From positions 248,001 to 312,000 of the forward strand of contig CAVYEW010000001.1 of NCBI GenBank assembly GCA_963767645.1: a DNA stretch of 64,000 nt, written 5' to 3'. Source of the stretch: DATFDN01 sp963767645 (lineage in GTDB: Bacteria > Pseudomonadota > Alphaproteobacteria > Acetobacterales > Acetobacteraceae). The notes beneath the pieces are model-generated. The model ran no database searches. It was given only the letters and a program-made list of their open reading frames with translations, and was not told where the DNA came from. Both the position numbers and the translations under genes were made by a program. Positions within the stretch are counted from its first letter, which is position 1; each line of letters opens with the position of its first letter. Below are positions 9,190-20,232 of the stretch, in pieces.

Positions 9190-10134
9190 GTGAGCGAGAC
9201 GACTGGGGCGGTGCCGATGCATCCGGGCGTGCGTCGCGCGCCCGGAGCCGGCGCGCTCGCCGCTTGGGCGGAGCGGCGGATCGGCTGGCTGCTGGTGGCG
9301 CCCGCGGCGGCGCTGATCCTGGCACTGTCGATCTACCCGCTGCTGTATTCGCTGTGGGTGTCGTTCGTGAACTACGACTTCCTCGTTCCGGGCCATGCCT
9401 TCGTGGGCTTGCGCAACTTCGCGCAGATCGTTTCCGACCCGATCGCGCGCTCCTCGCTGATCACCACGCTTGTGCTGTCCGCCGTCGATGTCGGCCTCGA
9501 ATTCTGCCTTGGCCTGTCCCTGGCGTTGGCGATGGAGCGGCCGTTCCCTGGCCGCGCCGTCGTCACCTCCATCCTTATCGTGCCGCTGTTCATCAGCCCG
9601 GTGATCGTCGGCCAGTTCTTCGCGCTGCTGCTGCAGCGGCCGTTCGGCCCGACCGACTACCTGCTGGGGCTGCTGGTCGGCCATCCCGTGACGATCGACT
9701 GGCTCAGCGGCTTTCCGTGGAACTTCGTGGCGCTGGTGCTGGCCGACGTCTGGCAATGGACACCGTTTATGTTCGTCATCCTGCTGGCCGGCCTGACCGC
9801 GATCCCGTCCGAGCCGTACGAGGCGGCGCAGATCGACGGCGTCAACGCCTGGCAGGCGTTCCGCTACGTGACGCTGCCGCAACTGGTGCCGATGATCCTG
9901 CTGGCGATCACCTTTCGCCTGCTCGACGCGCTGAAACTGTTCGACGTGATCTTTATGATGACCGGCGGCGGCCCCGGCACCAGCACCTACACCGCGTCCT
10001 TCTACCTGTACGAGATGGGCTTCCAGCATTTTCATTTGTCGGAGGCGACGGCCGGAAGCTGGCTGTTCCTGATCCTGACCGCGGTGATCGTCGGCTTCCT
10101 GGTGCGCCGGCTGATGCGCGCGGAGACGGCTTGA
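9190..10134 (+). CDS. ABC sugar transporter permease 1 (MalF/UgpA type)
   Basis: This 314-residue inner-membrane protein has about six hydrophobic helices. It carries the inner-membrane permease EAA motif (EPYEAAQIDGVNAWQAFRYVTLPQL), the loop that docks on the ATPase. It is the first of two permeases. The start is a GTG 12 nt after the binding-protein gene. Its TGA overlaps the ATG of the next permease (TGATG), which implies translational coupling. Sequence and length are normal for the family. Confidence 0.88.
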   Translation: MSETTGAVPMHPGVRRAPGAGALAAWAERRIGWLLVAPAAALILALSIYPLLYSLWVSFVNYDFLVPGHAFVGLRNFAQIVSDPIARSSLITTLVLSAVDVGLEFCLGLSLALAMERPFPGRAVVTSILIVPLFISPVIVGQFFALLLQRPFGPTDYLLGLLVGHPVTIDWLSGFPWNFVALVLADVWQWTPFMFVILLAGLTAIPSEPYEAAQIDGVNAWQAFRYVTLPQLVPMILLAITFRLLDALKLFDVIFMMTGGGPGTSTYTASFYLYEMGFQHFHLSEATAGSWLFLILTAVIVGFLVRRLMRAETA

Positions 10135-10965
10135 TGGGCGCGGTGCGCCGCCGCCGGCCTGGACGTTTGCGCTTCGCGGTGATCGGCGCTGCGGTCGTAA
10201 TCGTGCTGGTGCCGCTGTACTGGGTGGCTGTCACCTCGATAAAACCGTCCGACGACTACCTGGCGGTGCCGCCGGTCTGGTTCCCTGCACATCCGACGCT
10301 GGTCCATTACGCGGCGGCGCTGTTCGCCTATCGCGGGCTGGAGGGCCTTTCGCACAGCCTGACGGTTTCTCTCGGCGCCACGCTGCTTTCGGTGCTGCTC
10401 GGCACACCGATGGGCTACAGCTTCGCGCGCTTCCGCACCGGCGGGAATCAACTGGCGATGTGGGTGCTCTCGCAGCGTTTCCTGCCGCCCGTGGCGACCG
10501 GCTTGCCGATCTTCCTGCTATACCGCAGCTACAAGCTGTACGATACGCAGCCGGGCCTGATACTGGTCTATGCCGTCATGACGCTGCCGCTGACGGTATG
10601 GATGATGTCCGCCTACTTCCGGCAACTCCCGATCGAGCTGGAGGACGCGGCGCGGGTTGATGGGTGCTCCTGGTGGCAAGCGTTCCTGCGCGTCGCGGTC
10701 CCGCTCGCCCTGCCCGGCATCGCCGCCGCCGCGGTGTTCGCCTTCATCGCGGTATGGACCGAATTCTTCTTTGCGCTGATCCTGACCAGCCGGCACGCCT
10801 TCACCCTGCCCACCGTGTTCCGCTCATTCATCAGTTTCCAAGGCGCGCAGTATGGTGAATTCGAGCGCGCTGGCGATGGTCTCGCTGGTGCCGTCAATCC
10901 TGCTCGGCATCCTCGTGCAGCGGCAATTGGTGCGCGGACTGACCTTGGGGGCAGTGCGCGGATGA
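10134..10965 (+). pseudogene. ABC sugar transporter permease 2 (MalG/UgpE type), frameshifted near the 3' end
   Basis: From the ATG at 10134 the product is a normal second permease with its own EAA loop (IELEDAARVDGCSWWQAFLRVAVPL). After GAQYGE (about 10860) the frame leaves the family. The expected C-terminus, reading SALAMVSLVPSILL and ending RGLTLGAVRG then TGA at 10963-10965, sits one base off. One extra base at about 10863-10867 explains this: 832 nt is one more than a multiple of three. As given, translation would run on to 11108 and replace the last 35 or so residues. This may be a sequencing error, since all other genes of the operon are intact. If real, it would probably disable the importer. 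Confidence 0.8.
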
Positions 10966-10986
10966 TCCTCGACGAGGGGCTGCGAT

Positions 10987-12003
10987 ATGAACGCATTCCG
11001 CGTGGCCATCGACAGCGAGTTCCGCAAGCCCGACGGCTCGCCCGCCTATCCCGACTTCGATATGGCGAAGCTGACCGAGAACCCGGACGTATCGGTGGAT
11101 TACGTTGATCTCGGCGCGGAAGCGCCGCCTTCGGTCGCAGAAAACTTCGATGCGCTGATCCTGCTGGCCAAGCGGTTCGGCCGCACCAGTGTGGTGCCTG
11201 CCCGCCTGTCGCTCGTCGCCCGCTTCGGCGTCGGCTACGACACCGTGGACCTGCCGGCCTGCACCGAGGCGGGCATCGCCGTGTCCATCACGCCCTCCGG
11301 CGTGCGGCGGCCCGTCGCGGTGGCGATCCTGACATTGATGCTGGCGCTCGCTGGCAAGCTGATGTCCAAGGACAGGCTCACGCGCAGGGGGCCGGCCGGT
11401 TACGCGCAGCGCAGCGCGTATATGGGGGTAGGGCTGGTCGGCCGCACGCTGGCCTCGATCGGCATGGGCAATATCGGGGCGGAAATGTTCCGCCTGGCCC
11501 GGCCGCTCGACCTGCGCTTTATCGCGCATGATCCGTTCGCCGACCCGAAACTGGCGGCGGAACTCGGCGTGCAGCTGGTGGAGCTGGAGACGGTGTTCCG
11601 CGACGGCGATTTCGTCACCCTCAACTGCCCGCTGCTGCCGCAGACCCAGCACCTGGTGAACGCGGAACGGTTGGCGACGATGAAGCCGGACGCGTTCCTG
11701 ATCAACACCGCGCGCGGCCCGATCGTCGATCAGGCGGCGCTGGTCGAGGCGCTCAAGGCAAACAGGATCGCCGGCGCCGGGCTGGACGTTCAGGAGCAGG
11801 AGCCTCCCGATCCGGACGATCCGCTGCTGTCGCTGGACAATGTGATCCTTACCCCGCACGCGCTGTGCTGGACCGATCAGTGCTTCGCCGGCATCGGCGC
11901 CTCCGCGGTACGCTCGGTGCTCGACGTGGCGGGCGGCCGCGTTCCGGAGGGCCTGATCAACCACGACGTTCTGCAGCACGCGCGTTGGAGCGGACGGGCA
12001 TGA
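10987..12003 (+). CDS. NAD(P)-dependent D-2-hydroxyacid dehydrogenase
   Basis: The 338-residue enzyme has the two-domain fold of the D-isomer-specific 2-hydroxyacid dehydrogenases. The nucleotide-binding motif is SIGMGNIGAEMFR. The substrate Arg is in NTARGPIVDQAAL, the Glu in the QEQEPPDPDD stretch, and the His in LTPHALCW. It probably oxidises or reduces a hydroxy acid made from the imported substrate. The gene begins 21 nt after the end of the permease and its TGA overlaps the next ATG (ATGA), so it is in the same operon. A second, different member of this family is at 53993-55000. Confidence 0.85.
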   Translation: MNAFRVAIDSEFRKPDGSPAYPDFDMAKLTENPDVSVDYVDLGAEAPPSVAENFDALILLAKRFGRTSVVPARLSLVARFGVGYDTVDLPACTEAGIAVSITPSGVRRPVAVAILTLMLALAGKLMSKDRLTRRGPAGYAQRSAYMGVGLVGRTLASIGMGNIGAEMFRLARPLDLRFIAHDPFADPKLAAELGVQLVELETVFRDGDFVTLNCPLLPQTQHLVNAERLATMKPDAFLINTARGPIVDQAALVEALKANRIAGAGLDVQEQEPPDPDDPLLSLDNVILTPHALCWTDQCFAGIGASAVRSVLDVAGGRVPEGLINHDVLQHARWSGRA

Positions 12004-13898
12004 CGATCTCGGCCGACCGGCTGCTCTTCGGCACCGACGAGCCCCCGGCGCCGAGCCGCACGCTTCACGCCGGCCCGCTCTCGGCCGAGCTGCAGCACGG
12101 CAATCTGCGCGACATCCGCTTTGCCGGCACCGAGCTGGTGCGCGCCGTCTCGTTCCTGGTGCGCAGCCCGCGCTGGGCGACGTACGACGCCGAAATCGCC
12201 GACCTCATGGTCGAGGAGCGGCCGCAATCGTTCCGCGTTTCCTATCGCGCGACGGTGCGCGACGGCAGCGCCCGTCTAGTCTATGTCGCGCGCATTGATG
12301 GGCACGCCGACGGCGCGCTGGATTTCCATTGCCACATTCACCCGCAGACGGACTTCGTCACCTGCCGCACGGGCTTCGTGGTGCTGCATCCGGCCCAGCT
12401 GGCCGGCAGCGCGGTGACGGTCGAGCATGCCGACGGCCGCAAAGTCGAACGCCAGTTCCCGCTGCTGATCGACCCGTTGCAGCCGATGCTGGATCTGCGG
12501 GCGCTCACCCATGCGGCGGCGCCGGGCATCGTCGTCGCCTGCCGCATGGACGGCGACGTGTTCGAGATGGAGGACCAGCGCAACTGGAGCGATGCCTCGT
12601 TCAAGACCTACGTGCGCCCATTGTCGCGCCCGTGGCCGTACACGCTGGAGGCAGGCAGCCGCAGCACGCAATCCGTCATGCTCCGGGTCGCGCCCGGCGC
12701 CTCCATCCCGGCGGCAGATGGAGGAGGTGAGGTGGTGCGCGTGGAGACCGGCGGCGCGATCGGCACTATGCCGTCGATCGGCCTGGGCTGCACCCCGGCA
12801 GAGGCGCGCGACGCCCTACCACACGCCGCCCGCCTGGCGCAGGCCGGCGTGGCGACACTGGTGTGCCGCTTCGACCCTGGCCAGGGCCATACTGCCGACG
12901 ATCTGGCCGCGTACCGCGACCTGGCGCAGGCGATCGGCGCACAGGTCGAACTGCAGATCGTGGTGCAGACGGTGGCGGATTACGCGGCCGAGCTGCGCGA
13001 CGTCGCCGCCACTCTCCGCACCATCGGGCTGCGGCCGGCGCTCATCGCCGTATCGCCCGCGCCAGACTTGAAAAGCGTCACGCCGGGCCAGGAATGGCCG
13101 GACTGCGCGCCGCTGGCACTTCTGTACGAGGCTGCGCGCGCCGTCTTCCCCGGAACCAAGCTGGCCGGCGGCACTTTCGCCTATTTCACCGAGCTGAACC
13201 GCAAGCGGCCGCCCCTCGCCCTGCTGGATGCCGTCACATTCTCCACCTCGCCCCTGGTCCATGCCGCCGACGACCGATCCGTCATGGAGTCGCTCGAGGC
13301 CCTGCCCGCGCTCGCCGTCTCGGCACGCGCCATCGTCGGCGACAAGGCGCTGCTGGTCGGACCCAGCGCCATCGGCATGCGCGACAATCCATACGGCCCG
13401 GCACCCCTGGAGAACGCGCGCGGGGCGCGCCTTACCATGGGCGGCGCCGACCCGCGCCAGCGCGGTCTCCTGAATGCCGCCTGGACGCTCGGCTACATCG
13501 CCCGGTTCGCCGTCGGGGGTGCCGCGCGCATTGCCGTCTCGGCACCGTTCGGCCGGTGCGGCATCATCGACGAGGACGGCACCTTCCCGGTGTTCGCGGT
13601 CATTCGCGGCTGCTCCGGCTTGCGGGGTGCCGCCCTGCACAAGGCGCGCGCGTCGCACCCGCAGCGCGTGGCGGTGCTGCAGGTATCGGCAGCCGATCGG
13701 CACGAGCTGTGGCTTGCCAACCTGACCGGCCAGACGCAGGTGGTGCGGCTGCCGGAGCCGTTCGCGCACGCTCGGCTGCACCGGCTCGACTTGGCCAGCC
13801 TGCAAGGCGCCCGCGGCTTCGATGCCCATACAGAACATGCGGGCGCCGAGATCGCCTGCTCCGCCTACGCGGTGCTGCGCTGCGTGGCACCCGCGTAG
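12000..13898 (+). CDS. D-apionate-lactonase-like protein
   Basis: The 632-residue product resembles the ApnL family described from apiose/apionate catabolism. It has an N-terminal beta domain (LLFGTDEPPAPSRTLHAGPL...), a central TIM-barrel-like part (about residues 255-520) and a C-terminal beta domain. The assignment rests on overall resemblance, not on a diagnostic motif, so related sugar lactonases or glycosidase-like proteins remain possible. The start at 12000 overlaps the stop of the dehydrogenase by four bases, which fixes it better than upstream in-frame options. Being last in an operon with a sugar ABC importer, an aldolase and a hydroxyacid dehydrogenase fits a sugar-acid pathway in the cytoplasm. 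Confidence 0.55.
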   Translation: MTISADRLLFGTDEPPAPSRTLHAGPLSAELQHGNLRDIRFAGTELVRAVSFLVRSPRWATYDAEIADLMVEERPQSFRVSYRATVRDGSARLVYVARIDGHADGALDFHCHIHPQTDFVTCRTGFVVLHPAQLAGSAVTVEHADGRKVERQFPLLIDPLQPMLDLRALTHAAAPGIVVACRMDGDVFEMEDQRNWSDASFKTYVRPLSRPWPYTLEAGSRSTQSVMLRVAPGASIPAADGGGEVVRVETGGAIGTMPSIGLGCTPAEARDALPHAARLAQAGVATLVCRFDPGQGHTADDLAAYRDLAQAIGAQVELQIVVQTVADYAAELRDVAATLRTIGLRPALIAVSPAPDLKSVTPGQEWPDCAPLALLYEAARAVFPGTKLAGGTFAYFTELNRKRPPLALLDAVTFSTSPLVHAADDRSVMESLEALPALAVSARAIVGDKALLVGPSAIGMRDNPYGPAPLENARGARLTMGGADPRQRGLLNAAWTLGYIARFAVGGAARIAVSAPFGRCGIIDEDGTFPVFAVIRGCSGLRGAALHKARASHPQRVAVLQVSAADRHELWLANLTGQTQVVRLPEPFAHARLHRLDLASLQGARGFDAHTEHAGAEIACSAYAVLRCVAPA

Positions 13899-14026
13899 CG
13901 CTGTACCGGGCTGCGCTTCCCTGGCCCGAACCCTCGCTATTCCGGCTCCGTTCGCCTATATTGCACTGCATCTAATCGCGCGGCGCGCGACTCGGCGTCG
14001 CCGATCGTCCTGAAAGCGAGACCAGC

Positions 14027-16799
<2,773 letters not shown>

Positions 16800-16807
<8 letters not shown>

Positions 16808-17306
16808 GCGGCCGCTGATCGGCCTCTATCCGGGCACGTTCGACCCGGTGACCAACGGCCATTTGGACGTGATCGCCCGGGCGGCGCGGCTTCTGGACAA
16901 GCTGGTTGTCGGCGTCGCGGTCAATACCGGCAAGGGTCCCCTGTTCACGCTGGACGAGCGGGTGGACTTGGTGCGGGCCGAGGTGGCGGGGATTGCCGGC
17001 CGTGGCGGGGCGGCGATCGAGGTCGTGCCGTTCCAGGGCCTGCTGGTCCAGATCGCCCGCCAGCTGGGCGCCGGCATGATCGTGCGCGGGCTGCGCGCGG
17101 TTTCGGATTACGACTACGAGATCCAGATGGCCGGCATGAACTACCGCATGGCCCCCGACATCGAGACCGTGTTCCTGGCAGCGAGCGAGCGGCACCAGTT
17201 CATCGCCTCGCGCCTGGTCAAGGAAATCGCGGCCCTGGGCGGGGACATCTCCTCGTTCGTGCCTCCCCTGACCTTGCAGCGCACCTTGCAACGCCTGCGT
17301 GGTTGA
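16800..17306 (+). CDS. coaD: Phosphopantetheine adenylyltransferase
   Basis: This 168-residue cytoplasmic enzyme transfers AMP to 4'-phosphopantetheine, the fourth step of coenzyme A synthesis. The nucleotidyl-transferase motif TFDPVTNGHLD is at the N-terminus and the ISSFVPP segment near the end. MIVRGLRAVSDYDYE is also typical. The ATG at 16800 overlaps the end of gyrA by 8 nt and has AAGGAGG 7 nt upstream. An in-frame upstream ATG at 16752 would lie inside gyrA and is not supported. The length is normal. Confidence 0.96.
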
Positions 17307-17329
17307 ACCGTTTGGTTGGGAGCTTCCTG

Positions 17330-17905
17330 ATGCGCCGACGCACCCTGATCGCCGCCTCGGCGGTCGCCACTCTCACGATGGGACGCCGCATGACCGACAC
17401 CGCCTCGGCGCAGCCGAGCCCCGATCTAGCCAACACTCTGTATATGGACCTGAAGTCCGGGCGGGTGGTGATCGAGACCTTCCCCGATATCGCGCCGAAG
17501 GCGGTGGAGCGGGTCAAGACGCTGGCCGCCGAGGGGTTCTACGACAACACCCCGTTCCACCGGGTGATCGAGGGCTTCATGGCCCAGGGCGGCGATCCCA
17601 CCGGCACCGGGACCGGCGGATCGAAGCTGCCCGACCTGCCGGCCGAGTTCACCACCAAGCGCCACTTCCTGCGCGGCACCTGCGGCATGGCCCGCACCGC
17701 CAACCCGAACAGCGCCAACAGCCAGTTCTTCATCATGTTCGCCCCGGCGACGCATCTGGACGGCCAGTACACGATCTGGGGCCAGGTGGTGCAGGGCATG
17801 GAGTTCGTGGACGCGATCAAGCGCGGCTCGGGCTCCGGCGGCACGGTGCAGAATCCTGACCGCATCGTGCGGATGCGCCCTGCCGCCGAGGCCGCGAAGA
17901 CCTGA
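17330..17905 (+). CDS. Cyclophilin-type peptidyl-prolyl isomerase, exported
   Basis: The 191-residue product has the cyclophilin core: FHRVIEGFMAQGGD with the catalytic Arg, then ANSQFFIMF and the GQVVQGMEFVD segment. It speeds proline isomerisation during folding. The N-terminus from the ATG at 17330 (MRRRTLIAASAVATLTMG, then TASAQPS) looks like a signal peptide cut after ASA, so it should act in the periplasm. A TTG at 17303 is possible but puts extra residues before the basic n-region. It follows coaD by 23 nt in the same direction. Confidence 0.92.
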   Translation: MRRRTLIAASAVATLTMGRRMTDTASAQPSPDLANTLYMDLKSGRVVIETFPDIAPKAVERVKTLAAEGFYDNTPFHRVIEGFMAQGGDPTGTGTGGSKLPDLPAEFTTKRHFLRGTCGMARTANPNSANSQFFIMFAPATHLDGQYTIWGQVVQGMEFVDAIKRGSGSGGTVQNPDRIVRMRPAAEAAKT

Positions 17906-17955
17906 CCGCGCGGGATGGTTGACCCCGCCTGCCGCTTGTCGTTCAAGGCACGGGC

Positions 17956-18031
17956 GAGCCCGTAGCTCAGCCGGTAGAGCACGAGACTTTTAATCTTGGG
18001 GTCGTGGGTTCGAGTCCCACCGGGCTCACCA
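17956..18031 (+). tRNA. tRNA-Lys (TTT), integration target
   Basis: This 76-nt cloverleaf has acceptor GAGCCCG pairing with CGGGCTC, anticodon loop CTTTTAA (anticodon TTT) and an encoded CCA. Its last 44 bases before CCA (17985-18028) are repeated exactly at 35074-35117. The 3' half was therefore supplied by the integrated element, which restored the gene on entry. A T-rich stretch follows directly. Confidence 0.96.
17985..18028 (+). repeat. attL: 44-bp direct repeat within tRNA-Lys
   Basis: This segment covers the anticodon arm, T arm and acceptor 3' strand of tRNA-Lys. It is identical over 44 bp to 35074-35117. The first differing bases are A versus C on the left and C versus T on the right. 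Confidence 0.93.
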
Positions 18032-18076
18032 TTTTTCAATAGGTTATCTGGCGCTACAGGCGAATTCCCCACTTCC

Positions 18077-18095
18077 GGGTAACAACGGGGGTAAC
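18077..18095 (+). promoter_or_regulatory. Paired GGGTAAC boxes near attL
   Basis: GGGTAAC occurs at 18077-18083 and again at 18089-18095, about one helical turn apart. The same pair, with 11-bp spacing, occurs near attR (34924-34941) and upstream of the terminase genes (28945-28962, reverse). Such paired sites next to att ends suit an excisionase/AlpA protein or integrase arm binding. Confidence 0.5.
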
Positions 18096-18098
18096 GCC

Positions 18099-18116
18099 GC
18101 GCCCCTTTCGGGGCGC
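18099..18116. terminator. Perfect hairpin downstream of the leftmost minus-strand operon
   Basis: GCGCCCC, a TTTC loop and GGGGCGC form a perfect 7-bp stem about 100 nt beyond the stop of the gene ending at 18216. It lacks a clear U run, so it may slow rather than end transcription. Confidence 0.4.
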
Positions 18117-18215
18117 TCCCTGCCTGCCCCTCGGGCGCCGGCTTCGGCTCCCACGGCGGCGGATCGGGCGGCGGCTCGCGCCAGGGCGATGCGGGCCAAC
18201 GGAAGGCGCGCGGGG

Positions 18216-18731
18216 TCATGGCGCGGCCTCCGCCGATTGCGCGGGCCACAGACTGCGCCGCAGCTCGGCGCAGTCGATAAGCTCCTCCGCGAGCCCCATC
18301 GCTAGCAACGCTGCGCCCGTCTTCGACAGACGCACGATCAGCGCCTTGGCAAAGATGCCGGCCGGGGTGGTGGCGCGCAGCTTGCGGGCCTTGCTGCTCA
18401 GAACCTTGACCTTGGTCTCGAGACGCTGCCACTCGGCCATCCGCGCCGTGTCGAGCTGCTCCAGCTCGGAGACCCTCGCCTCCTGCTTGTCGGCCCCCGG
18501 ACGGTAGGCGTCGTCCCAGGCCCGGCTGGATTCCTCCCGCGCCCGGCGGGCCTCGTCGGCCAAGCGTGCCGCCTGCAGGATCTCCGAGCACAGGTCGAGC
18601 AGCTCGGCGTCCGGGTGCGGCGGCCCGTCGCTGAGGTAAAGGCGATCGCCGCTCTCGGCAGCAATCTGATGCATCCGGGCGATGGTCGGTCCCAGCTCGG
18701 CGCCGAGGGGGAGGGGTCGGGGCTTAGGCAT
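18216..18731 (-). CDS. Hypothetical protein, paralogue of its upstream neighbour
   Basis: The 171-residue product is charged and largely helical, with a probable coiled coil around residues 50-115. The block HPDAELLDLCSEIL and the later TPAGIFAKALIV match HPNPDAELLAVCQKFL-like and TPAGIRAKAEVAH blocks in the next gene, so the two are related by duplication. The start at 18731 (MPKPRPL) overlaps the stop of the upstream gene at 18724, which implies coupled translation. Proteins with this 'DAELL..C' opening are common in phage-derived islands of this group, but the function is unknown to me. Confidence 0.65.
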   Translation of the reverse strand: MPKPRPLPLGAELGPTIARMHQIAAESGDRLYLSDGPPHPDAELLDLCSEILQAARLADEARRAREESSRAWDDAYRPGADKQEARVSELEQLDTARMAEWQRLETKVKVLSSKARKLRATTPAGIFAKALIVRLSKTGAALLAMGLAEELIDCAELRRSLWPAQSAEAAP

Positions 18732-19041
18732 GGTCGAGCCCTCCCGCCAGGAAATCGGCCAGAGCGGAGCGGGCCAGGTCGCCATGAGTTCCCGGTTCGA
18801 AAGCCCGATGATCCCGCATCGCGGCATGGGCCACCTCAGCCTTGGCCCGGATCCCGGCCGGGGTCCGCGCCCGCATTCCGAGCAGGCGCTCCCGCAGGTC
18901 GTACATCTCGCCTACCATGTCGTCGACGATGTCTTCGTCCACATCGAGCTTTTCGGCGTCCCACGCCACAAGTTGCCGGTCGGCATCGAGGAACTTCTGG
19001 CACACGGCCAGCAGCTCGGCGTCCGGATTCGGATCAGTCAT
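18724..19041 (-). CDS. Hypothetical protein, paralogue of its downstream neighbour
   Basis: The 105-residue product begins MTDPNPDAELLAVCQKFL. It shares the opening and the TPAG(I)xAKA motif with the 171-residue protein encoded next. It is acidic in its middle (DVDEDIVDDMVGEMYDLRERL) and mostly helical. The ATG at 19041 overlaps the stop codon of the preceding small gene, and its own stop overlaps the next start. I do not recognise a function. Confidence 0.65.
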   Translation of the reverse strand: MTDPNPDAELLAVCQKFLDADRQLVAWDAEKLDVDEDIVDDMVGEMYDLRERLLGMRARTPAGIRAKAEVAHAAMRDHRAFEPGTHGDLARSALADFLAGGLDHA

Positions 19042-19243
19042 GGCCGAGCCCTCCCGCCAGGGTCGCCAGGCGCCGGTCGAGCGCGGCGAACTCGTCCCGC
19101 ACCGTGTCGCGCATGTCGGCGCGGGCCGCGCGCAGCACCGCCAACGCGGCATCGATGTCCGGAACGCCCGGGTGCGGCTCCTGGTCGGCTTTTTCGGGTA
19201 GCGCGAGCGGCGCCGTGGTAATGGCGTGGGTAGCCTGGGGCAC
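19034..19243 (-). CDS. Small hypothetical protein, first of an overlapping trio
   Basis: The 69-residue product starts at a GTG (19243) with GGAGG a few bases upstream and ends inside the next gene (8-nt overlap). The C-terminal half (DIDAALAVLRAARADMRDTVRDEFAALDRRLATLAGG) is a single amphipathic helix. It heads a three-gene operon transcribed away from the ribbon-helix-helix gene and probably shares its divergent control region. Confidence 0.55.
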   Translation of the reverse strand: MPQATHAITTAPLALPEKADQEPHPGVPDIDAALAVLRAARADMRDTVRDEFAALDRRLATLAGGLGHD

Positions 19244-19322
19244 GGGTATCCTCCGTCCTTGGGTCAGGCCGGGGGTGCGGCTCCAATCCGTGCCCTCGGC
19301 CGCTTTGCTCTTGCAAAGCTAG

Positions 19323-19362
19323 CCTACGATGGACTACATTGACCTACGTGTCAACTATGATG
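19323..19362 (+). promoter_or_regulatory. Four 10-bp tandem repeats, candidate ribbon-helix-helix operator
   Basis: The units CCTACGATGG, ACTACATTGA, CCTACGTGTC and AACTATGATG follow each other exactly every 10 bp from 19323. The inverted pair TTGAC and GTCAA (19339-19354) lies inside. Helically phased short repeats over the gene's own start are how Arc/CopG-type proteins bind cooperatively, so autoregulation is likely. Confidence 0.5.
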
Positions 19363-19536
19363 TTGGTCAGTGTGGCGAGGACGAATCCTTTCAGCGTGCG
19401 CCTTCAGCCTGAAATCAGGGCTGCCTTGGACAAAGCCGCTCGCGACGATGACAGGTCGGCCTCATCGCTGGCCGAGCGCGTCCTGCGTGCTTGGCTCGCC
19501 GATCACGGCTACCTGCCCCGGCCGGCGGAAGGATGA
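19357..19536 (+). CDS. Ribbon-helix-helix (CopG/Arc-like) DNA-binding protein
   Basis: The 59-residue product contains a ribbon-helix-helix fold: the strand FSVRLQPEIRAALD, then helix KAARDDD and helix SASSLAERVLRAWLADHGYL. Such proteins are dimeric repressors, often antitoxins or plasmid/phage copy regulators. It is alone on the plus strand, divergent from the three-gene operon at 18216-19243. Start choice is uncertain: ATG at 19357 or 19360, or GTG at 19372; no strong ribosome site is visible. The repeats at 19323-19362 overlap its start. No toxin gene is adjacent. Confidence 0.7.
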   Translation: MMLVSVARTNPFSVRLQPEIRAALDKAARDDDRSASSLAERVLRAWLADHGYLPRPAEG

Positions 19537-19620
19537 GCGGCCAGCATCACAACCGACTAGCCATCCTGGCAGGTGAGATCCGCTGCTGGCACGGTGCGCC
19601 GAGCAAGCCAGGAGAGCGCT

Positions 19621-20232
19621 GTGTTTGAACTGCCCTACCAGCACGGAGGGATATTAGCCGCGAGCATGATCTGCGCATCTCTGCTTTTGGTCGGCGTACA
19701 TGATGCGCATTCCGCCGATATCTGCACGGCGGTCGCGGTGCGAGATGTCCCTGCTGTGGAAAACAGCAATGCGATTTTGAAAAAAGGTCAGACCGATCCT
19801 GCAATAACAGAATACCTGGTCAATAAGCGGACCGGCATGACGTTTTTCTGCTCCCATGGGGGATACTGCTATCCAACCCATGTCGCAGTTGGTGGCGATC
19901 TCCTTGAGGCGCTTAGGCTCACTAATTGCCGTGTAGCGGATAAGCCTTATCCGTCCGTTTTGGGTGATGACGAGAACGTTACGTATGGTGTTGAGCCCGT
20001 TAGATCGAAGATACCTCAGACTGTCCTCAGGTATGACGATCTGCAAAACAAGTTCTTGGAAATGGGCCTGTGTTCAGCGTGTGCTGACAACGTCGCTCAG
20101 GACCATCTAAAACAGCCGAATTCTCGGTGCGCCAGACTGGCTCGGTCTGCACTTGAGGGCAATCCAGAGGCAACGCAGACATTGCAGGAAGGCCCCTCAT
20201 ACTGCCAGTGGCAGTACCCAGCTCAAAAGTAG
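19621..20232 (+). CDS. Secreted Cys-rich hypothetical protein
   Basis: The 203-residue product begins at a GTG preceded by AGGAGAG. A hydrophobic segment (ILAASMICASLLLVGVHDAHS) forms a signal peptide cut around HSA-D. The mature part has about ten Cys residues, including a pair in FCSHGGYCYP and CSACADNVAQ, which suggests disulfides in the periplasm. Codon use and GC are clearly lower than in the flanking genes, a sign of separate acquisition (a cargo gene of the element). I do not recognise a family. Confidence 0.65.
   Translation: MFELPYQHGGILAASMICASLLLVGVHDAHSADICTAVAVRDVPAVENSNAILKKGQTDPAITEYLVNKRTGMTFFCSHGGYCYPTHVAVGGDLLEALRLTNCRVADKPYPSVLGDDENVTYGVEPVRSKIPQTVLRYDDLQNKFLEMGLCSACADNVAQDHLKQPNSRCARLARSALEGNPEATQTLQEGPSYCQWQYPAQK

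Noticed and set aside
19357..19536. Antitoxin of a toxin-antitoxin pair.
   Set aside because: The fold fits, but no toxin-like ORF lies next to it; the adjacent secreted Cys-rich protein is not a plausible toxin partner.
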